Of a DNA stretch of 64,000 nucleotides, positions 51,803 through 63,201 are shown piece after piece. The stretch's first letter is position 1. Each line of letters begins with the position of its first letter. The notes under the pieces were generated by a model. The model was given only the letters and a program-made list of their open reading frames with translations, made no database searches and was not told the DNA's origin. The position numbers were made by a program, and so were the translations under genes. Source of the DNA: Ciona intestinalis (lineage: Eukaryota; Chordata; Ascidiacea; Phlebobranchia; Cionidae); contig NC_020176.2 of assembly GCF_000224145.3 (NCBI RefSeq), forward strand, positions 3,493,826-3,557,825, given 5' to 3'.

Positions 51803-53131
51803 CTTTAAAAGGTCAGTGTTTTAGGCTTATGTATGATGTATTATGTGCGTGTGGAAATTTTTGTTTTAAACAACAAGATTCCGCCAAACACAAGTGTTCT
51901 GTTCTGTTCCATACACCTCGTGCCTATGATTTAACACATTTGTTTTTTAAAGTATTATTTTTTCTGTATAGTTTTTTGGGCCAGGTTTATGAGTCTAAAT
52001 GTTTTTAATCAATCCAGGTTTTAATACAAGTAAATAGAAGAACAATAATTTTTCAGCTGCTGAACAAACTATTTAAAATCTACATTATGCATTATTGTTG
52101 TACCAGTTCTGTTGCAATTGTGCAATGCTCAAAATGAAAAACGTGTTTCTGGACCACAAAAGCCAAAGCTATCAATTTATTGTTTAAAATGTTTTATCCT
52201 GGTGTATCTTGATGTTTAGTGCCTTACTATAGTCTCTCTACCGCTTCCTATATAAATAAATATAAAAAACTTCATATTATTTTCCATGTTAAATTACATG
52301 CGTGTACTTTAATTTCACATAAAAGCGTTATAAATTAATACCGAATATCAACAACCTATTTTCTTGTAGCAGACCAACGACAGTCTTATACACTTTTTGC
52401 ATGTGTAGGTACTACAAGAAAATAGTTTAGATGCATAATGTCATAAGTCATCTACCTGCACCAATCGAGTAAAAAGAAATACGATAGAAGTTCACTTACG
52501 TATTTGAGTAAAGAGAAATAAGGTGGAAGTTGACATACGCAAAAAAACGGTTTCGTTCAAATAACATGTTGGTCTTTTAACTTTGTTTTCGCCACTTACG
52601 ACCACATACAACTCGTACAGTGTACGGAGACGATAAGCATCCCAGTATTAAAATAAATACACCTCCTGCAACAGGCGTGCACATAAAGGTAAAAATTGCA
52701 CTAAAAATGATCAGCCAAATCTGCCCACATTAGCAATAAAGGGTTCACGCCTTCGGGGTTAGCTCTTGCTTCCCCAATAAAATTACTGTTTAACACCAAC
52801 CGTTGTGACAATAAAGTATTCGCGCGAAAATCTTGTTTATATGGGAATCCATGTTGGAAAACTTGTTTAGGTAAGTAAATGCGCGTATGTCCGAAAGTAA
52901 TTGCCAAAATCGGTGCCTGCGAACATATGCTAATGCACTGTGTTGCTTTTTTCCAGGTACATAGTTCTATCGCGTGCGCTACTGTGCAACAGCAATAGTT
53001 AACTTCGCAGATTAACGACTGGTATTAAAACGACATTACATGTCTTAACCCTTAAACTAATCATTAATTTTACATTAGGAAGTGATTGTCTGATTAAATA
53101 CTTTACTGTTTAGTTGTTTATTTAAAAGGGC
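51803..53131. other. Intergenic between SEL1L3 and PKMYT1
   Basis: No gene seen. Holds the SEL1L3 3'UTR, a 13-bp inverted repeat (52357-52369 with 52412-52424) and an imperfect 38-bp tandem repeat (52467-52543). The PKMYT1 promoter must lie near 53000. Confidence 0.5.
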
Positions 53132-54847
53132 ATGTCAAAAAGCACAAGTTCATTTAACAGACAGTTTGTAAGCAGCAACCCACAAGCCTCGTCCACACCT
53201 GCAGGCCATAAATTAAGTCACTCACGACCCTTGCCTTGTTTTGATCAGTGCACCAAGTCTGAAAAGTTTGAATTTAAGAAGGCCAACTTTCGCTTTGACT
53301 TTAATACTAAGCCATGCTCACCTGTTAAAAGTGCACCTCCAGTTAGTAGAGTGTTCGCTTTTCGAAAATGGGCTCCTGAAAAAGCACATGCAGTCTCATT
53401 TCGAGCAGGTGAGGACCCACAAGCAGATTTGGCGTTTCAAAGCAACTTTTATGATTCTGATCGCTCGGAGTTGTACTTTGAGCAATGTTTCACCATCGAA
53501 AAAAGGCTGGGTGAAGGATCTTTTGGTGAAGTTATGCAAGTTAAAAGCCGAGATAATTCCATGCGATATGCCGTTAAAAGATCAAGAGAAAAGTTTCGGA
53601 ATGAATCGGACCGGAAAAGAAAGTTGGACGAAGTTAAAAAGCATGAACAGTTGCCAAGCCATCCAAATTGTGTGAAGTTTATAAAGGCGTGGGAAGAGAA
53701 ACATCGTTTGTATATTCAAACTGAACTTTGTGCTACAAGTCTTCAACGTTATTTAAGCAAACATTCTCATGTACCTATTTATAAAATATACAAGTATTTG
53801 GTGGATTTATTAAAGGGCCTTCACCATATACATTCCCATGGTTTCATCCATTTTGATGTCAAACCAGCAAACATATTTCTGTCTTTAGATGGCACTTGCA
53901 AAATTGGTGACTTTGGCTTAGTTGTAGAGCAATCTAAAGAGGATATTTTAAATGCAACTGAAGGAGATAATAGGTACATGGCTCTAGAATTACTGAATGG
54001 AGTTTTTACAAATAAAGCTGATGTTTTTAGCCTTGGAATAGCTTTACTTGAAATCACATGTAACCTTGAATTACCTGTTGGTGGCGTGTCATGGCAGCTT
54101 TTAAGACAAGGTTACATTCCACAGGAATGTGTGAATCAATTGCCATTCGATTTACGAACAATAATTCAGTGGTTGATGACACCAAACTATGAAGAAAGAC
54201 CTTCCATTGTTGAAGTGCTTAACCATCCTATTGTGCGTCAACTTGCCAATCAACACCTGCCTCACTTTGTTACCTATCACTGTTTAAACTCAATGTTTCA
54301 TTTCTTTTGTAGTTTGCTTTTCTTTACTGCCCTGCTGTTTTTTCGACCATTAAAGTTGCTGCAAAAGGCCTCGAACAATCAAACTAGTGCCAAAGCTAAG
54401 AAAGAAAGTGTTGCGAACCAATGGAACTCAAGTATTTCAAGTGAACATTATTGGCTGGATAATAACGGCGCTGACGCTGGAAGATCTTCAGAACTAAATG
54501 AGGATGTGTTTTGTATGACACCGAACCTACCAAAGCATTCAAGACTAACTCCAACACCAAGAAACTCTTCTCCTGTTGCCCATAGATACCATGGATCAGG
54601 TCGTGTAGAATACTCTCCTGATTTAAGTCCACTTTCACACAGCAGGTACACCCCTACGCATAAGTTATTGGTAAAGGACATGAGAAGTGATCCAGATTTT
54701 GATTATTATCCCCTGAATCTTGATAAACAAGAGGTGTCTGAAGACTCTTTAGAAGAACTGTATTCATCAAAACCTAGGAATTTAATTGATGCTTTGAATG
54801 AAGTGTCCATGAGTTCTGATGCTTCTGGCACAGATTCCGATCTTTAG
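53132..54847 (+). CDS. PKMYT1: Myt1 kinase, membrane-associated Cdk1 inhibitory kinase
   Basis: An intronless 571-residue protein. The kinase domain is at about 120-372: glycine loop LGEGSFGEV (126-134), Lys149, catalytic loop HFDVKPANIFL with Asp242, DFG 260-262, and the WEE-family activation segment EGDNRYMALELLNG (277-290). After the domain a hydrophobic stretch at about 389-404 (FHFFCSLLFFTALLFF) marks Myt1 and not Wee1 and predicts ER/Golgi anchoring. The C-terminal 150 residues are Ser/Pro-rich with SP/TP sites (LTPTPRNSSP, YSPDLSPLSHSRYTPT), likely Cdk and Polo targets. The enzyme phosphorylates Cdk1 on Thr14/Tyr15 to block mitotic entry. Vertebrate PKMYT1 is split by introns, so the single exon here is notable. 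AATAAA at 54912. Confidence 0.95.
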   Translation: MSKSTSSFNRQFVSSNPQASSTPAGHKLSHSRPLPCFDQCTKSEKFEFKKANFRFDFNTKPCSPVKSAPPVSRVFAFRKWAPEKAHAVSFRAGEDPQADLAFQSNFYDSDRSELYFEQCFTIEKRLGEGSFGEVMQVKSRDNSMRYAVKRSREKFRNESDRKRKLDEVKKHEQLPSHPNCVKFIKAWEEKHRLYIQTELCATSLQRYLSKHSHVPIYKIYKYLVDLLKGLHHIHSHGFIHFDVKPANIFLSLDGTCKIGDFGLVVEQSKEDILNATEGDNRYMALELLNGVFTNKADVFSLGIALLEITCNLELPVGGVSWQLLRQGYIPQECVNQLPFDLRTIIQWLMTPNYEERPSIVEVLNHPIVRQLANQHLPHFVTYHCLNSMFHFFCSLLFFTALLFFRPLKLLQKASNNQTSAKAKKESVANQWNSSISSEHYWLDNNGADAGRSSELNEDVFCMTPNLPKHSRLTPTPRNSSPVAHRYHGSGRVEYSPDLSPLSHSRYTPTHKLLVKDMRSDPDFDYYPLNLDKQEVSEDSLEELYSSKPRNLIDALNEVSMSSDASGTDSDL

Positions 54848-55619
54848 GCTATTTCCTGTGTTTATATATAAATGCTTTCTGTTAGGTGTAACTGCAACAT
54901 GTCACTCTGCAAATAAAATTATCTTCACTATGTACGAATAAGTTTATTTGTTTTTAAAATAAATGACATAATTTTATTGTTTAAATTTCAGATAGGAGTA
55001 CAAAATTAAATATTTAAAATTGTGCTGGTGGTATTGGAAGTAAAAAAAAGCTATGATTGAGGAACAGAAGTAGAAGTATTAACTGATGAATTGAAACAGA
55101 ATTAATTATGTCATGAATGAAATTACTACTAACTGAAATGACGAAGTATAATATTGCACAACAATTACATACAAGCTACAGCATATGTGCTGACTGCTGG
55201 GAAGTCATTATCAGCAAATCAGTATTGAACCAATGTCCAATATACCGGTTAAGAAGTCCAAAAAGTTTAGAGTTTATGCTGGCGAGTGAAGACACCATTT
55301 AAAGTTTCTGCTGTGTGTGAAACTATTTGCTAACGGGTCCAATAGATTGATGCTGATCTTTACACTATCATTACTTTATCAGTTTCATGTTTATTCATCA
55401 TGTAACTTAGCATTTGTCATTTATATATTCATACTATGTAGCCTACCCACACCTTAGGCTCCTATGGTCCGCTATGGATCAATGCTTCTTAATGTTTCGA
55501 GGTCACCCAGGTCACCCAGATATCAAGTATAAGTTACTAGTGAAGCATTGGCAACCACTTTTAACAGTCAAAGCCTTAAGTTGATAGTAGGTGGCAATGG
55601 TTGAGGAAACACTATTTCA
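54848..55619. other. Intergenic, convergent 3' ends of PKMYT1 and TMEM267
   Basis: Contains the PKMYT1 polyadenylation signal and presumably the TMEM267 3'UTR on the opposite strand. A GGTCACCCA direct repeat lies near 55501-55519. No coding sequence. Confidence 0.5.
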
Positions 55620-56818
55620 CTAAACAATTAAACTATCAACATTTTCTAATTCAACTTTAGAAATATATAAAACATTCCCAATATAACAGAGTAAAGTTAT
55701 GAGGGCAAGGTAAACAAAAATAGGAACTGGTGCTGTGCTAAAACCTGGGAACAAGTATAATCCACGTCTTGTACTATCTCGTAACTGATGAGAAAACCAG
55801 GCAACTATTATAAGAAGTGGTAAATTAAGATTTAACAACTTAACATGTACCGATGAAAAACATAATACGTTTAAGTTCTCAAAATATCCTCTTAGAAACC
55901 AAAACATTCCAGCAACCAAAGGAATTGCAATAAAACAGTGGAATATACCTCTTCTATTCACAGAAATAGCGTCCTGAAAACAAACCAACTTAATAAATTA
56001 CAAAAAGATCAAGGTAATCACATATTTAAAAACTCAAAACAATGTGATAGTACTATGCATGACAGTAATAGTTAATAGTAGTACTAAATTAGGCAACATA
56101 CTGCAGCTTTTACACTTAAAAGAGGAGTTAATATTCATAATGGAAAATGTTCATGAGAAAATGGAAAATGTTTATGAGAATAAATAAAACAATTGGGTCT
56201 TTATAGCCTTTGAAAAACCAGGGAGCTTTTAAAACTATGTCTAGTGTTATTACGTTTAACTAATGCATTATCATCTGTCACTCTGTCAGTATGTGTATTG
56301 TGTACCCAGATGCCAAGCTGTATTCAGCTAGAGTACCATAATCCATTAGGGATATGCATGAACACCTTGTATACCCATAATAGGCAACAGGCTTCCATGT
56401 TTACTGATAGTTACCTGCAATGCGAATGATTTTGCCTCAATAAAGTGATCAATGTCTACCAGGCTTGATAAAAACCCACAGAGGAGCAAACCAGGTACAT
56501 TATTCTGTGCTGTGTCATCTGTAACCGCCCACCAACACCCTATAGCTGTAAAAAATAAGCCAATTAGGTATACAAAAATATCAACCCATAATATTGCATT
56601 GGGTGCATCGCATGATTGGATATTTAAAATGCAATTATTGTTTTATAAATTACAATAAGTTAGCGCTCACCCACAATACAGTGTATTAGAGAGTCCCCAA
56701 CAGCACGTTCCCACATTGTCCAATTTGCTGAAAACCTCCCAAACACCAAGTCAGCAACGACACAAAAACAATTCACGAATCCAACTTTTGCACAAAGTTT
56801 TAAAGAAATCAGCTTCAT
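55620..56818 (-). CDS. TMEM267: TMEM267 orthologue, multi-pass membrane protein
   Basis: Three exons (56818-56671, 56545-56415, 55973-55620) give 210 residues; human TMEM267 is about 215. Conserved blocks are VVADLVF, GDSLIHCIVG, LCGFLSSLVDIDHFIEAKSF (the DxDHF motif), RRGIFHC, and WFSHQLRDSTRRGLYLFPG with the His/Arg/Asp cluster (SHxxRDxxRxGL). Four or five hydrophobic segments are visible. The conserved HC, DHF and SHQLRD residues recall membrane-bound metal-dependent hydrolases of the YdjM/LexA-binding-inner-membrane type, but the function is not established. The start at MKLISLKL fits the length of the family. The last exon alone forms the longest ORF and would be misread as a whole gene. 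Confidence 0.85.
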
Positions 56819-57278
56819 GCTTATTCATTTTGATGTTCATAAGCCAATGCAAACAGTTTTTACTACATTATTTTTCTTCCTCATTGCAACCTATAATATA
56901 ATGGCAAAAATACAGATCTTGTTTAAAATAATTCCACATGCTTGAAAATAAACTTGTAATTACAAAAGGCACAACATGTTAAAAATATGGCTTACTAAAC
57001 GGAATGTAAAATTTAAAACCAGTTTAAAATCAGTAAGGGAACTTTAAGATTTAAAAGTTAAAAATTTATGTAAGAATTAAGAACATTAGTAAAATCAAAA
57101 GTTTCATGCTGACGCAGAAGGAGATAAGGCGATAAAAATGACTGTACATTTTGAAACTTTTACAAGGCCAAAGAACAATTATAATTTGATTATAATAAAT
57201 GCATTTATACAGAATATTATCAGTAAACTGTACTCAGTTTTTAAGTGTACTGCATAAGTAGTGTTGCAAGTTGCAAAA
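56819..57278. other. Intergenic between TMEM267 and the PhyH-family gene
   Basis: AT-rich, no coding sequence. The TMEM267 promoter and the PhyH-family 3'UTR share it. Confidence 0.5.
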
Positions 57279-58430
57279 TCAAGCCTTGTGCCAACCTGTT
57301 GAATTGTCCTTCAGGTTCAACATTTCTGTATGTCTGTTGTGGTGCACGATGTCCCAACGTTTCATCCATGGTCCTGCAACTTCAGTTGTAAAATCATCAT
57401 TGTCTTCTTTGAGACTTTCCATCTGTAGTTTTGTCCTATCTACTCCTGACATTTCACTCCAGTCAATCTTATAATCAGGATCATCTGCTTTACGCATCAA
57501 CACACTATTTTTCAAGCCATAAAAACCATTAGGCTTTTTTGGGTCATGCCACCTCAGATCCAAACTCCATCTAATAATTTCAGAGCGGTTTTCCAGACTC
57601 TGGTGCGGGATTGCATTGTTTAGAAACAACACCCCACCATATGGGACTTCACACGTAACAATATCTTTCTTTTCGAGACCCAACTGATCAAGATCTTTTT
57701 CCTGCATTTCCACATACCAAGTGCCCCCTGCACAACAAGTATGTTTTAGTGTTTTACCTGCTTTATGCCCCCCAGATGCAACTTGCATGCAGCCATTTAC
57801 CATGTTTGCATCTACCATTGGAATCCATGCAGTTAACTGAAGGCATTCTAAGCTACATGGTTCAAGGTAAGCATTGTCCTGATGCCATGGGACTGTTGTT
57901 TGCTCATTATGTGGTGTCTTTGTTCTCAAGTTCCATACTGGGTGTCCTGCTATATCTGGTCCTACCAACTGCTCAACTACATTCAGCAATCTCTCATCAC
58001 TCCACAAATCCTGAAATTCCTTTGGCAATATTCCCTGCTTATGTAATAGAATAGCAATTCCTTTAAATTCCTTTTCAAGGTGGGTCAGTCTAGTAAAGAA
58101 ATCCTTGTCTTCGTGCATATTTTTAATTTTCCCTGCATCATACAATTTTTTGGCCAATTTATCAACAAGCTTGTCAACCCCGTCTCTTACAACGTTCAAG
58201 CGGTTTGCCGGGAAAAAATCCTTGACCACCAAAAATCCATTTTCAAAGTACTGATCCACTTGCTTTTGGGTAAGCTGTCCAATTTTCTTTTCTTTCGGCT
58301 GAACGGGCTTTTCTGTATAAACCGCGGGCATTGGTTTTTGTTCCGCATGCAAATACGCAAACGGGTCCTCGCCTTTTGCTTTCTTATGTTCTACTTCATG
58401 ATCATTGTTTTGTACTTTTCTTTTCTCCAT
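57279..58430 (-). CDS. Phytanoyl-CoA dioxygenase (PhyH) family Fe(II)/2-oxoglutarate oxygenase
   Basis: A single-exon 383-residue protein. The double-stranded beta-helix carries the iron triad His183-x-Asp185 (PWHQDNAYLE) and His276 (IPHQSLENRS), with Arg282 or Arg287 as the likely 2-oxoglutarate carboxylate anchor. VNGCMQVASGGHKAG is the typical PhyH segment before the distal His. The N-terminal 45 residues are charged and Lys-rich (MEKRKVQNNDHEVEHKKAKG) without a clear targeting signal. It is longer than human PHYHD1 and differs from peroxisomal PHYH, so the substrate is unknown. No introns. The family has close relatives in marine bacteria as well as animals, so origin by transfer or retroposition cannot be told from the sequence alone. 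Confidence 0.88.
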   Translation of the reverse strand: MEKRKVQNNDHEVEHKKAKGEDPFAYLHAEQKPMPAVYTEKPVQPKEKKIGQLTQKQVDQYFENGFLVVKDFFPANRLNVVRDGVDKLVDKLAKKLYDAGKIKNMHEDKDFFTRLTHLEKEFKGIAILLHKQGILPKEFQDLWSDERLLNVVEQLVGPDIAGHPVWNLRTKTPHNEQTTVPWHQDNAYLEPCSLECLQLTAWIPMVDANMVNGCMQVASGGHKAGKTLKHTCCAGGTWYVEMQEKDLDQLGLEKKDIVTCEVPYGGVLFLNNAIPHQSLENRSEIIRWSLDLRWHDPKKPNGFYGLKNSVLMRKADDPDYKIDWSEMSGVDRTKLQMESLKEDNDDFTTEVAGPWMKRWDIVHHNRHTEMLNLKDNSTGWHKA

Positions 58431-59451
58431 GTTGCAAAACTTAAAGTACCAGCTTTAATTTGAAGTAAACTAAACTTTGTAGTTAGCACGTAAACAATCA
58501 CGCGATGTTTGCCAAGTCTGAGTGACGTCAAATACAACAGAGCAGGGCTCTAATGAAAAAGTACGTATATTCCGACTTCATTAAAAACAGAGCCATAGAA
58601 ATACCGAGTAGTCCAACCCATTGTTACGTAAAACACAAATTGAACGGCAATTTGGGTCCAAAATAACACAGTAGGTATAGGGAAAATGTATGTTTTTCGG
58701 TAAATTACAGAAAAACTTGGGCCTAAAAACAAATTTAAAGGTTGAAAAATGTAAAAAAACATGTGTTATTTGTTTTCTGTGTCAAAAAAAGTCTAAAATT
58801 AGAATTAGAAGCGGTTGATTTGCGACATTTTAGTCATTTAATGCGGCTAAATTTATACATTTTTTCTAAAAAATGTTTGTTAAGGTAAATAGAAGCTGTT
58901 TTACACCTTCCCACAATAGGAAAACACAAACAAAACTTAACAAGTTCGTTTAAACCCTTTGTCAAAGTCACCACTTTTGCTCTATTTGCACACACATAGA
59001 CGGCAGTTGGACTACTCGGTGTTTATACGACTCTGATTAAAAAGAAACGCCTGATACACACCAGAAAGTTTATGAGCTACTATAAATCTTCAGGCATATA
59101 TTTTAGAGGCCACAGTTTTGTCTTCTATTAGAAACAAACCTCAAACAGCAAAACACGAGTATTTTATATGCATTAATTTTATTCCTTGTCCAAATATTTT
59201 AATAATTGCAAAGCAAGAGACAAAACGTCAACAAAACAGTTTGCATCAGTTTGACAAGATCGTTTTCCGTTATCCGATGAAGCAGTCTAAAATTTAAATA
59301 AAATTTATTGTTTTAGTAGGGTATATAATAATATAGGAAAAGTAGGCAGCCGTACTGTGTTATTTAGGATTTCCCTGATAATCATACAATATAATGTTGT
59401 AATATGCAAGGCCTCTGACGGTAGAAAATTCATGACTTACCGATCAATTAT
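58431..59451. other. Intergenic with a MITE
   Basis: Mostly occupied by the inverted-repeat element at 58581-59041. The minus-strand ORF at 58550-58762 lies within it and is not a gene. Confidence 0.5.
58581..59041. mobile_element. MITE-like element, CAGAG family
   Basis: About 460 bp with roughly 37-bp terminal inverted repeats. The left arm 58581-58617 contains CAGAGCCATAGAAATACCGA and GTAGTCCAAC. The right arm 59005-59040 is the inverted equivalent CAGAGTCGTATAAACACCGA and GTAGTCCAAC. The interior is AT-rich with no ORF. Distinct from the GGGTGGGG family. Confidence 0.75.
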
Positions 59452-61902
59452 TTATTGAAAAAGGTCGTCATAATAATTGTCCATTATTTCGTCAGCAAGA
59501 GCAGCTTGAAATCTGTAAAGAATGGAAGAATTTACAAGTGTATAGAGCCAATGGTGTAGTTTAAGTATTGTAAGTTCAAGTCACCTTTTGTTATTCCAAG
59601 CCCAGCCTCCGCCTCCGCTTTCGCCTCCGTTACCACTACCAGTAGTACCACCAGTAGCACCACCTGTAGCACCACCGGATGCACCACCGCTGCCATTAAC
59701 ACGGACTCGACCAGCACCGCCGTTTCGGCGACCACCACCAGAAGTTGTAGTTGTGGTAGTACCAGTTCCGGAATGATTAATGTTGATGGTAAATTCGCCA
59801 TTTGTACCAGAAGTTGTACCAGAAGTAGTACCACCACTGGTACCAGTTCCAGTGCCAGTAAGATCAACGTTGAGGCCGCCGCTTCCACCAGTAGAAGCTC
59901 CACCGTTTCCGCCGTGAGTGAGGTCAATGTTGAAACCACCGTTTCCACCAGTTGTAACTCCACCATTGCCGGTACCAGTGCCAGTAAGATCAACGTTGAG
60001 ACCGCCGCTTCCACCAGCAGTAGCTCCACCGTTTCCACCAGTTCCGGTATGACCAAAATTAAAGTTGAAACCACCAGTTCCACCACCAGTTGAAGATCCA
60101 CCATTTCCGGTACCAGATCCAGTAAGATCAACGTTGAGTCCACCGCTTCCACCAGTAGTGGCTCCTCCGTTTCCACCATCCGATGACCAAAATTAAAGTT
60201 AAAACCGCCGGTTCCACCACCGCTTGTAGCTCCACCATTGCCGGTACCAGAGCCAGTCAGATCAACGTTGAGCCCGCCGTTTCCACCAGTAGTGGCTCCT
60301 CCGTTTCCACCATGACCAAAATTAAAGTTGAAACCACCGGTTCCACCACCGCTTGTAGCTCCACCATTGCCGGTACCAGAGCCAGTCAGATCAACGTTGA
60401 GCCCGCCGTTTCCACCAGTAGTGGCTCCTCCGTTTCCGCCGTGACCAAGATTAAAGTTAAAAGCACCGGTTCCACCACCAGTTGTAGCTCCACCATTGCC
60501 GGTACCAGAGCCAGTAAGATCAACGTTGAGCCCACCGTTTCCACCAGTAGTAGCTCCACCGTTGCCGCCGCCAGAGCCAGTCAAGATTAACGTTGATTCC
60601 GCCGTTTCCACCAGTAGTAGCTCCACCATTGCCGGTACCAGATCCAGTAAGATCAACGTTGAGGCCACCGTTTCCACCAGTAGTAGCTCCACCATTGCCG
60701 CCGCCAGATCCAGTAAGATCAACGTTGATACCGCCGCTTCCACCGCCAGTAGCTCCACCGTTTCCGCCACCAGATCCAGTAAGATCAACGTTGATTCCGC
60801 CGTTTCCACCACCAGAAGCTCCACCATTGCCGGTACCAGATCCAGTAAGATCAACGTTGAGGCCACCGCTTCCACCGCCAGTAGCTCCACCGTTTCCGCC
60901 ACCAGATCCAGTAAGATCAACGTTGATTCCGCCGTTTCCACCAACATTACCTCCACCGTTGCCGGTACCAGAGCCAGTCAAATCAATGTTGAGACCCCCA
61001 CTTCCACCAGTTGTGGCTCCACCGTTGCCGCTACCAGATCCAGTAAGATCAACGTTGATTCCGCCGTTTCCACCACCAGTAGCTCCACCATTTCCGCCAT
61101 AGGTCAGGTCGATGTTTAAACCACCATTTCCACCTTGGCCGCCACCGTTACCACCGAGAAGACCACCTAAAGAAGCTCCGAGTCCACCGTTACCACCAAG
61201 AAGACCACCCAAAGAAGCTCCGAGTCCACCGTTACCGCCAAGAAGACCACCCAAAGAAGCTCCGAGTCCACCGTTACCACCGCCATTTCCACCAAGAAGG
61301 CCGCCCAAAGAGGCTCCGAGTCCACCGTTACCACCAAGGAGACCGCCTAAAGATGCGCCGAGTCCACCGTTACCACCAAGAAGACCGCCCAAAGAGGCGC
61401 CTAGTCCACCGTTACCACCAAGAAGACCACCTAAAGAGGCACCAAGTCCACCGTGTCCCCCGAAACCGCCGTTTCCACCGTGTCCACCGTTACCACCGTG
61501 TCCACCGTGTCCACCGTTACCACCGTGTCCACCGTGTCCACCGTGTCCACCGTTACCACCGTGTCCACCGTTTCCGCCATGTCCGCCAAGAGATCCGCCT
61601 AGGGAAGCACCGATTGGACCCAAGAATGGTAGATTTACATTGGCGCCGATTCCACCACCGAGACCACCGTGGTGACGACCACCGTTTCCACCAGCACCTG
61701 GATTAGCGCATTTGCATGCGTGACTTCCGTGACCACTACCGTGGCCGCCGATAGAACCGCCAATAGAAGCGCCAACAGGTCCTAACAAAGGCAAGTCAAC
61801 TGACGCACCAGCACCAGCACTGGTACCGTGGTCGTTCCCACCGAAAAGCCAGGCCGCATCTGCATTTACAAACAAAAGAGCGAAGAAGCAAGCAACTCTC
61901 AT
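59452..61902 (-). CDS. Secreted glycine/asparagine-rich repeat protein
   Basis: Signal peptide MRVACFFALLFVNADA, then AWLFGG. Ordered repeat blocks follow: GGHGGNGG runs, 14-15-residue GGNGGLGASLGGLL repeats, then about 20 copies of a roughly 22-residue unit with core GLNVDLTGSGTGNGGAT, some variants reading GGFNFNFGHGG. The large exon ends at 59585 (WAWNNKR, split codon). A last exon, 59512-59452, encodes FQAALADEIMDNYYDDLFQ and stop. Two indels, near 60585 and 60180, shift the repeat frame and together restore it, so the repeat frame is the same on both sides of 60180-60585. Repeat-region sequencing error is likely. The composition suggests an extracellular structural or matrix protein, possibly of tunic or mucus. 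No known domain. Confidence 0.7.
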
Positions 61903-61950
61903 CTTGTCGAGTGAAGATAAAAAACTGAATGCTGTATCTTCAAATGAGGC

Positions 61951-61960
61951 TCTTTTTATA
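61951..61960 (-). promoter_or_regulatory. TATA box of the glycine-rich gene
   Basis: TATAAAAAGA on the minus strand, about 50 nt upstream of the ATG. This fits a highly expressed gene with a very short 5'UTR. Confidence 0.6.
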
Positions 61961-62269
61961 CACCAACCATGCTAACTTCTGAGTAGGCCTAATGACTTTT
62001 GATCCCGGTTTTTGGGAAAAACATTTTTTTGTGTGACTGCTACTAGGAATGTTCTTTTCCTTTCGCAGTGTTGCTGTCAATCATTACTTTCCATAAAGGA
62101 AGAACAGGACAACTAGCTCATTAAATGACATAAGTTAAAGGGTCCATAAAAACTTTACAATATAGAACATGTAAAAGTGTTGGCTAAGCTCAAAAGGGGT
62201 AATTGGTAAGCCTTTGTAAATCACAATACCTATTAACACCACAACAACTTATGTGTGAGAAAGAAATAC

Positions 62270-62420
62270 AATGTTCTCACCGCGATCGGCTTTTAAACAT
62301 TGGATACCGGGTTCAATGCTGTGTAATTTGTATTACACGTGACCTTTTACATGATACTCAACAATAATCGCTCCAACCCATGGGTGGTTACACATGAATT
62401 CCAATTACCAGCCACTGAGA
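62270..62420 (+). repeat. SINE copy
   Basis: Head-like GGATACCGGGTTCAATGCTG and body TAATCGCTCCAACCCATGGG, ending in ATTACCAGCCAC. Confidence 0.55.
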
Positions 62421-63125
62421 AAAATAATCACCTAGAAAGTTCTACAGTTCTTAATAACGTTTTATTTGTCTCTTTGATTACGATAACGTGGTGAAAAAAT
62501 AGCACACAAAAAGACCGAATACAGCCACAAACTTTGACAGGTCTAACTTATAAACCAGTATGAACTGTATAAAATAGGAAACAAGTGCTACAGCGATAAG
62601 TTGGTCCGTCAATCAAAGATAAATGAGTGACACTTCCTCATTTATGTCGAAATAAGAAGCGAAGTTTCCTCAGAACTTCCATAGGAAAACTTCCTATTAA
62701 GTAGCGTTCAGACAGAACGTTTAACATTTTAGGCAGTTCTCTTTGAAACAATGACAGCTTAGTTAGGTCCGGAGATTTGAATTGTTGTGAAAACAGTCAT
62801 AAAGTTGTGAAAACAGTCATGAAGGTTCAGTGCGTTTATGCTTTTCTGTGTAGAATATATCAACTTCCTTTGACAGCTTTATTTGGTCTGGAACTTTGAC
62901 TTATCATAGAACAAAAATGTTACGGTTATGTTTGCAACACGGTTTTTCATATTCATTTATATACGTTGTTTTTGCTTCAAATTGCCATGTGACCTACGAG
63001 AGCCTGTAGCATCCACGCTGTACACTTTCTTTAAAACAGTCCATTTTTGCACCTCTAGCTCATCGAATTGTAAGTTTAAGAGTCTATAGATACTGTGTTT
63101 AACAAAGTAAATGCTACCTGCTTAT

Positions 63126-63201
63126 CAGAGTCCGTATATGAACATTTATATAAACATTTTAATCAATATATAAATATTTTAATGTTTATATACGGACTCT
63201 G
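63126..63201. repeat. Snap-back hairpin with CAGAGTC ends
   Basis: CAGAGTCCGTATATGAACATT pairs with AATGTTTATATACGGACTCTG (one mismatch) around an AT spacer. Its ends resemble the CAGAG MITE family. Confidence 0.7.

Noticed and set aside
53241-53675. 144-codon ORF overlapping PKMYT1
   Set aside because: Alternate-frame shadow of the kinase gene.
55620-55988. Last TMEM267 exon as a stand-alone 122-residue gene
   Set aside because: It starts inside an intron. The acceptor at 55974 and two upstream exons complete a full-length TMEM267.
58550-58762. 70-codon minus-strand ORF
   Set aside because: Largely inside the terminal-repeat element at 58581-59041.
59585-61580. Direct repeats resembling a CRISPR array
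   Set aside because: The repeats encode an in-frame amino-acid repeat and have no unique spacers.
59773-61706. Several long plus-strand ORFs (Pro-rich PPFPP and Ser/Thr-rich repeats)
   Set aside because: Antisense shadows of the glycine-rich repeat gene. Period and boundaries follow its codons, and they lack start context or a signal peptide.
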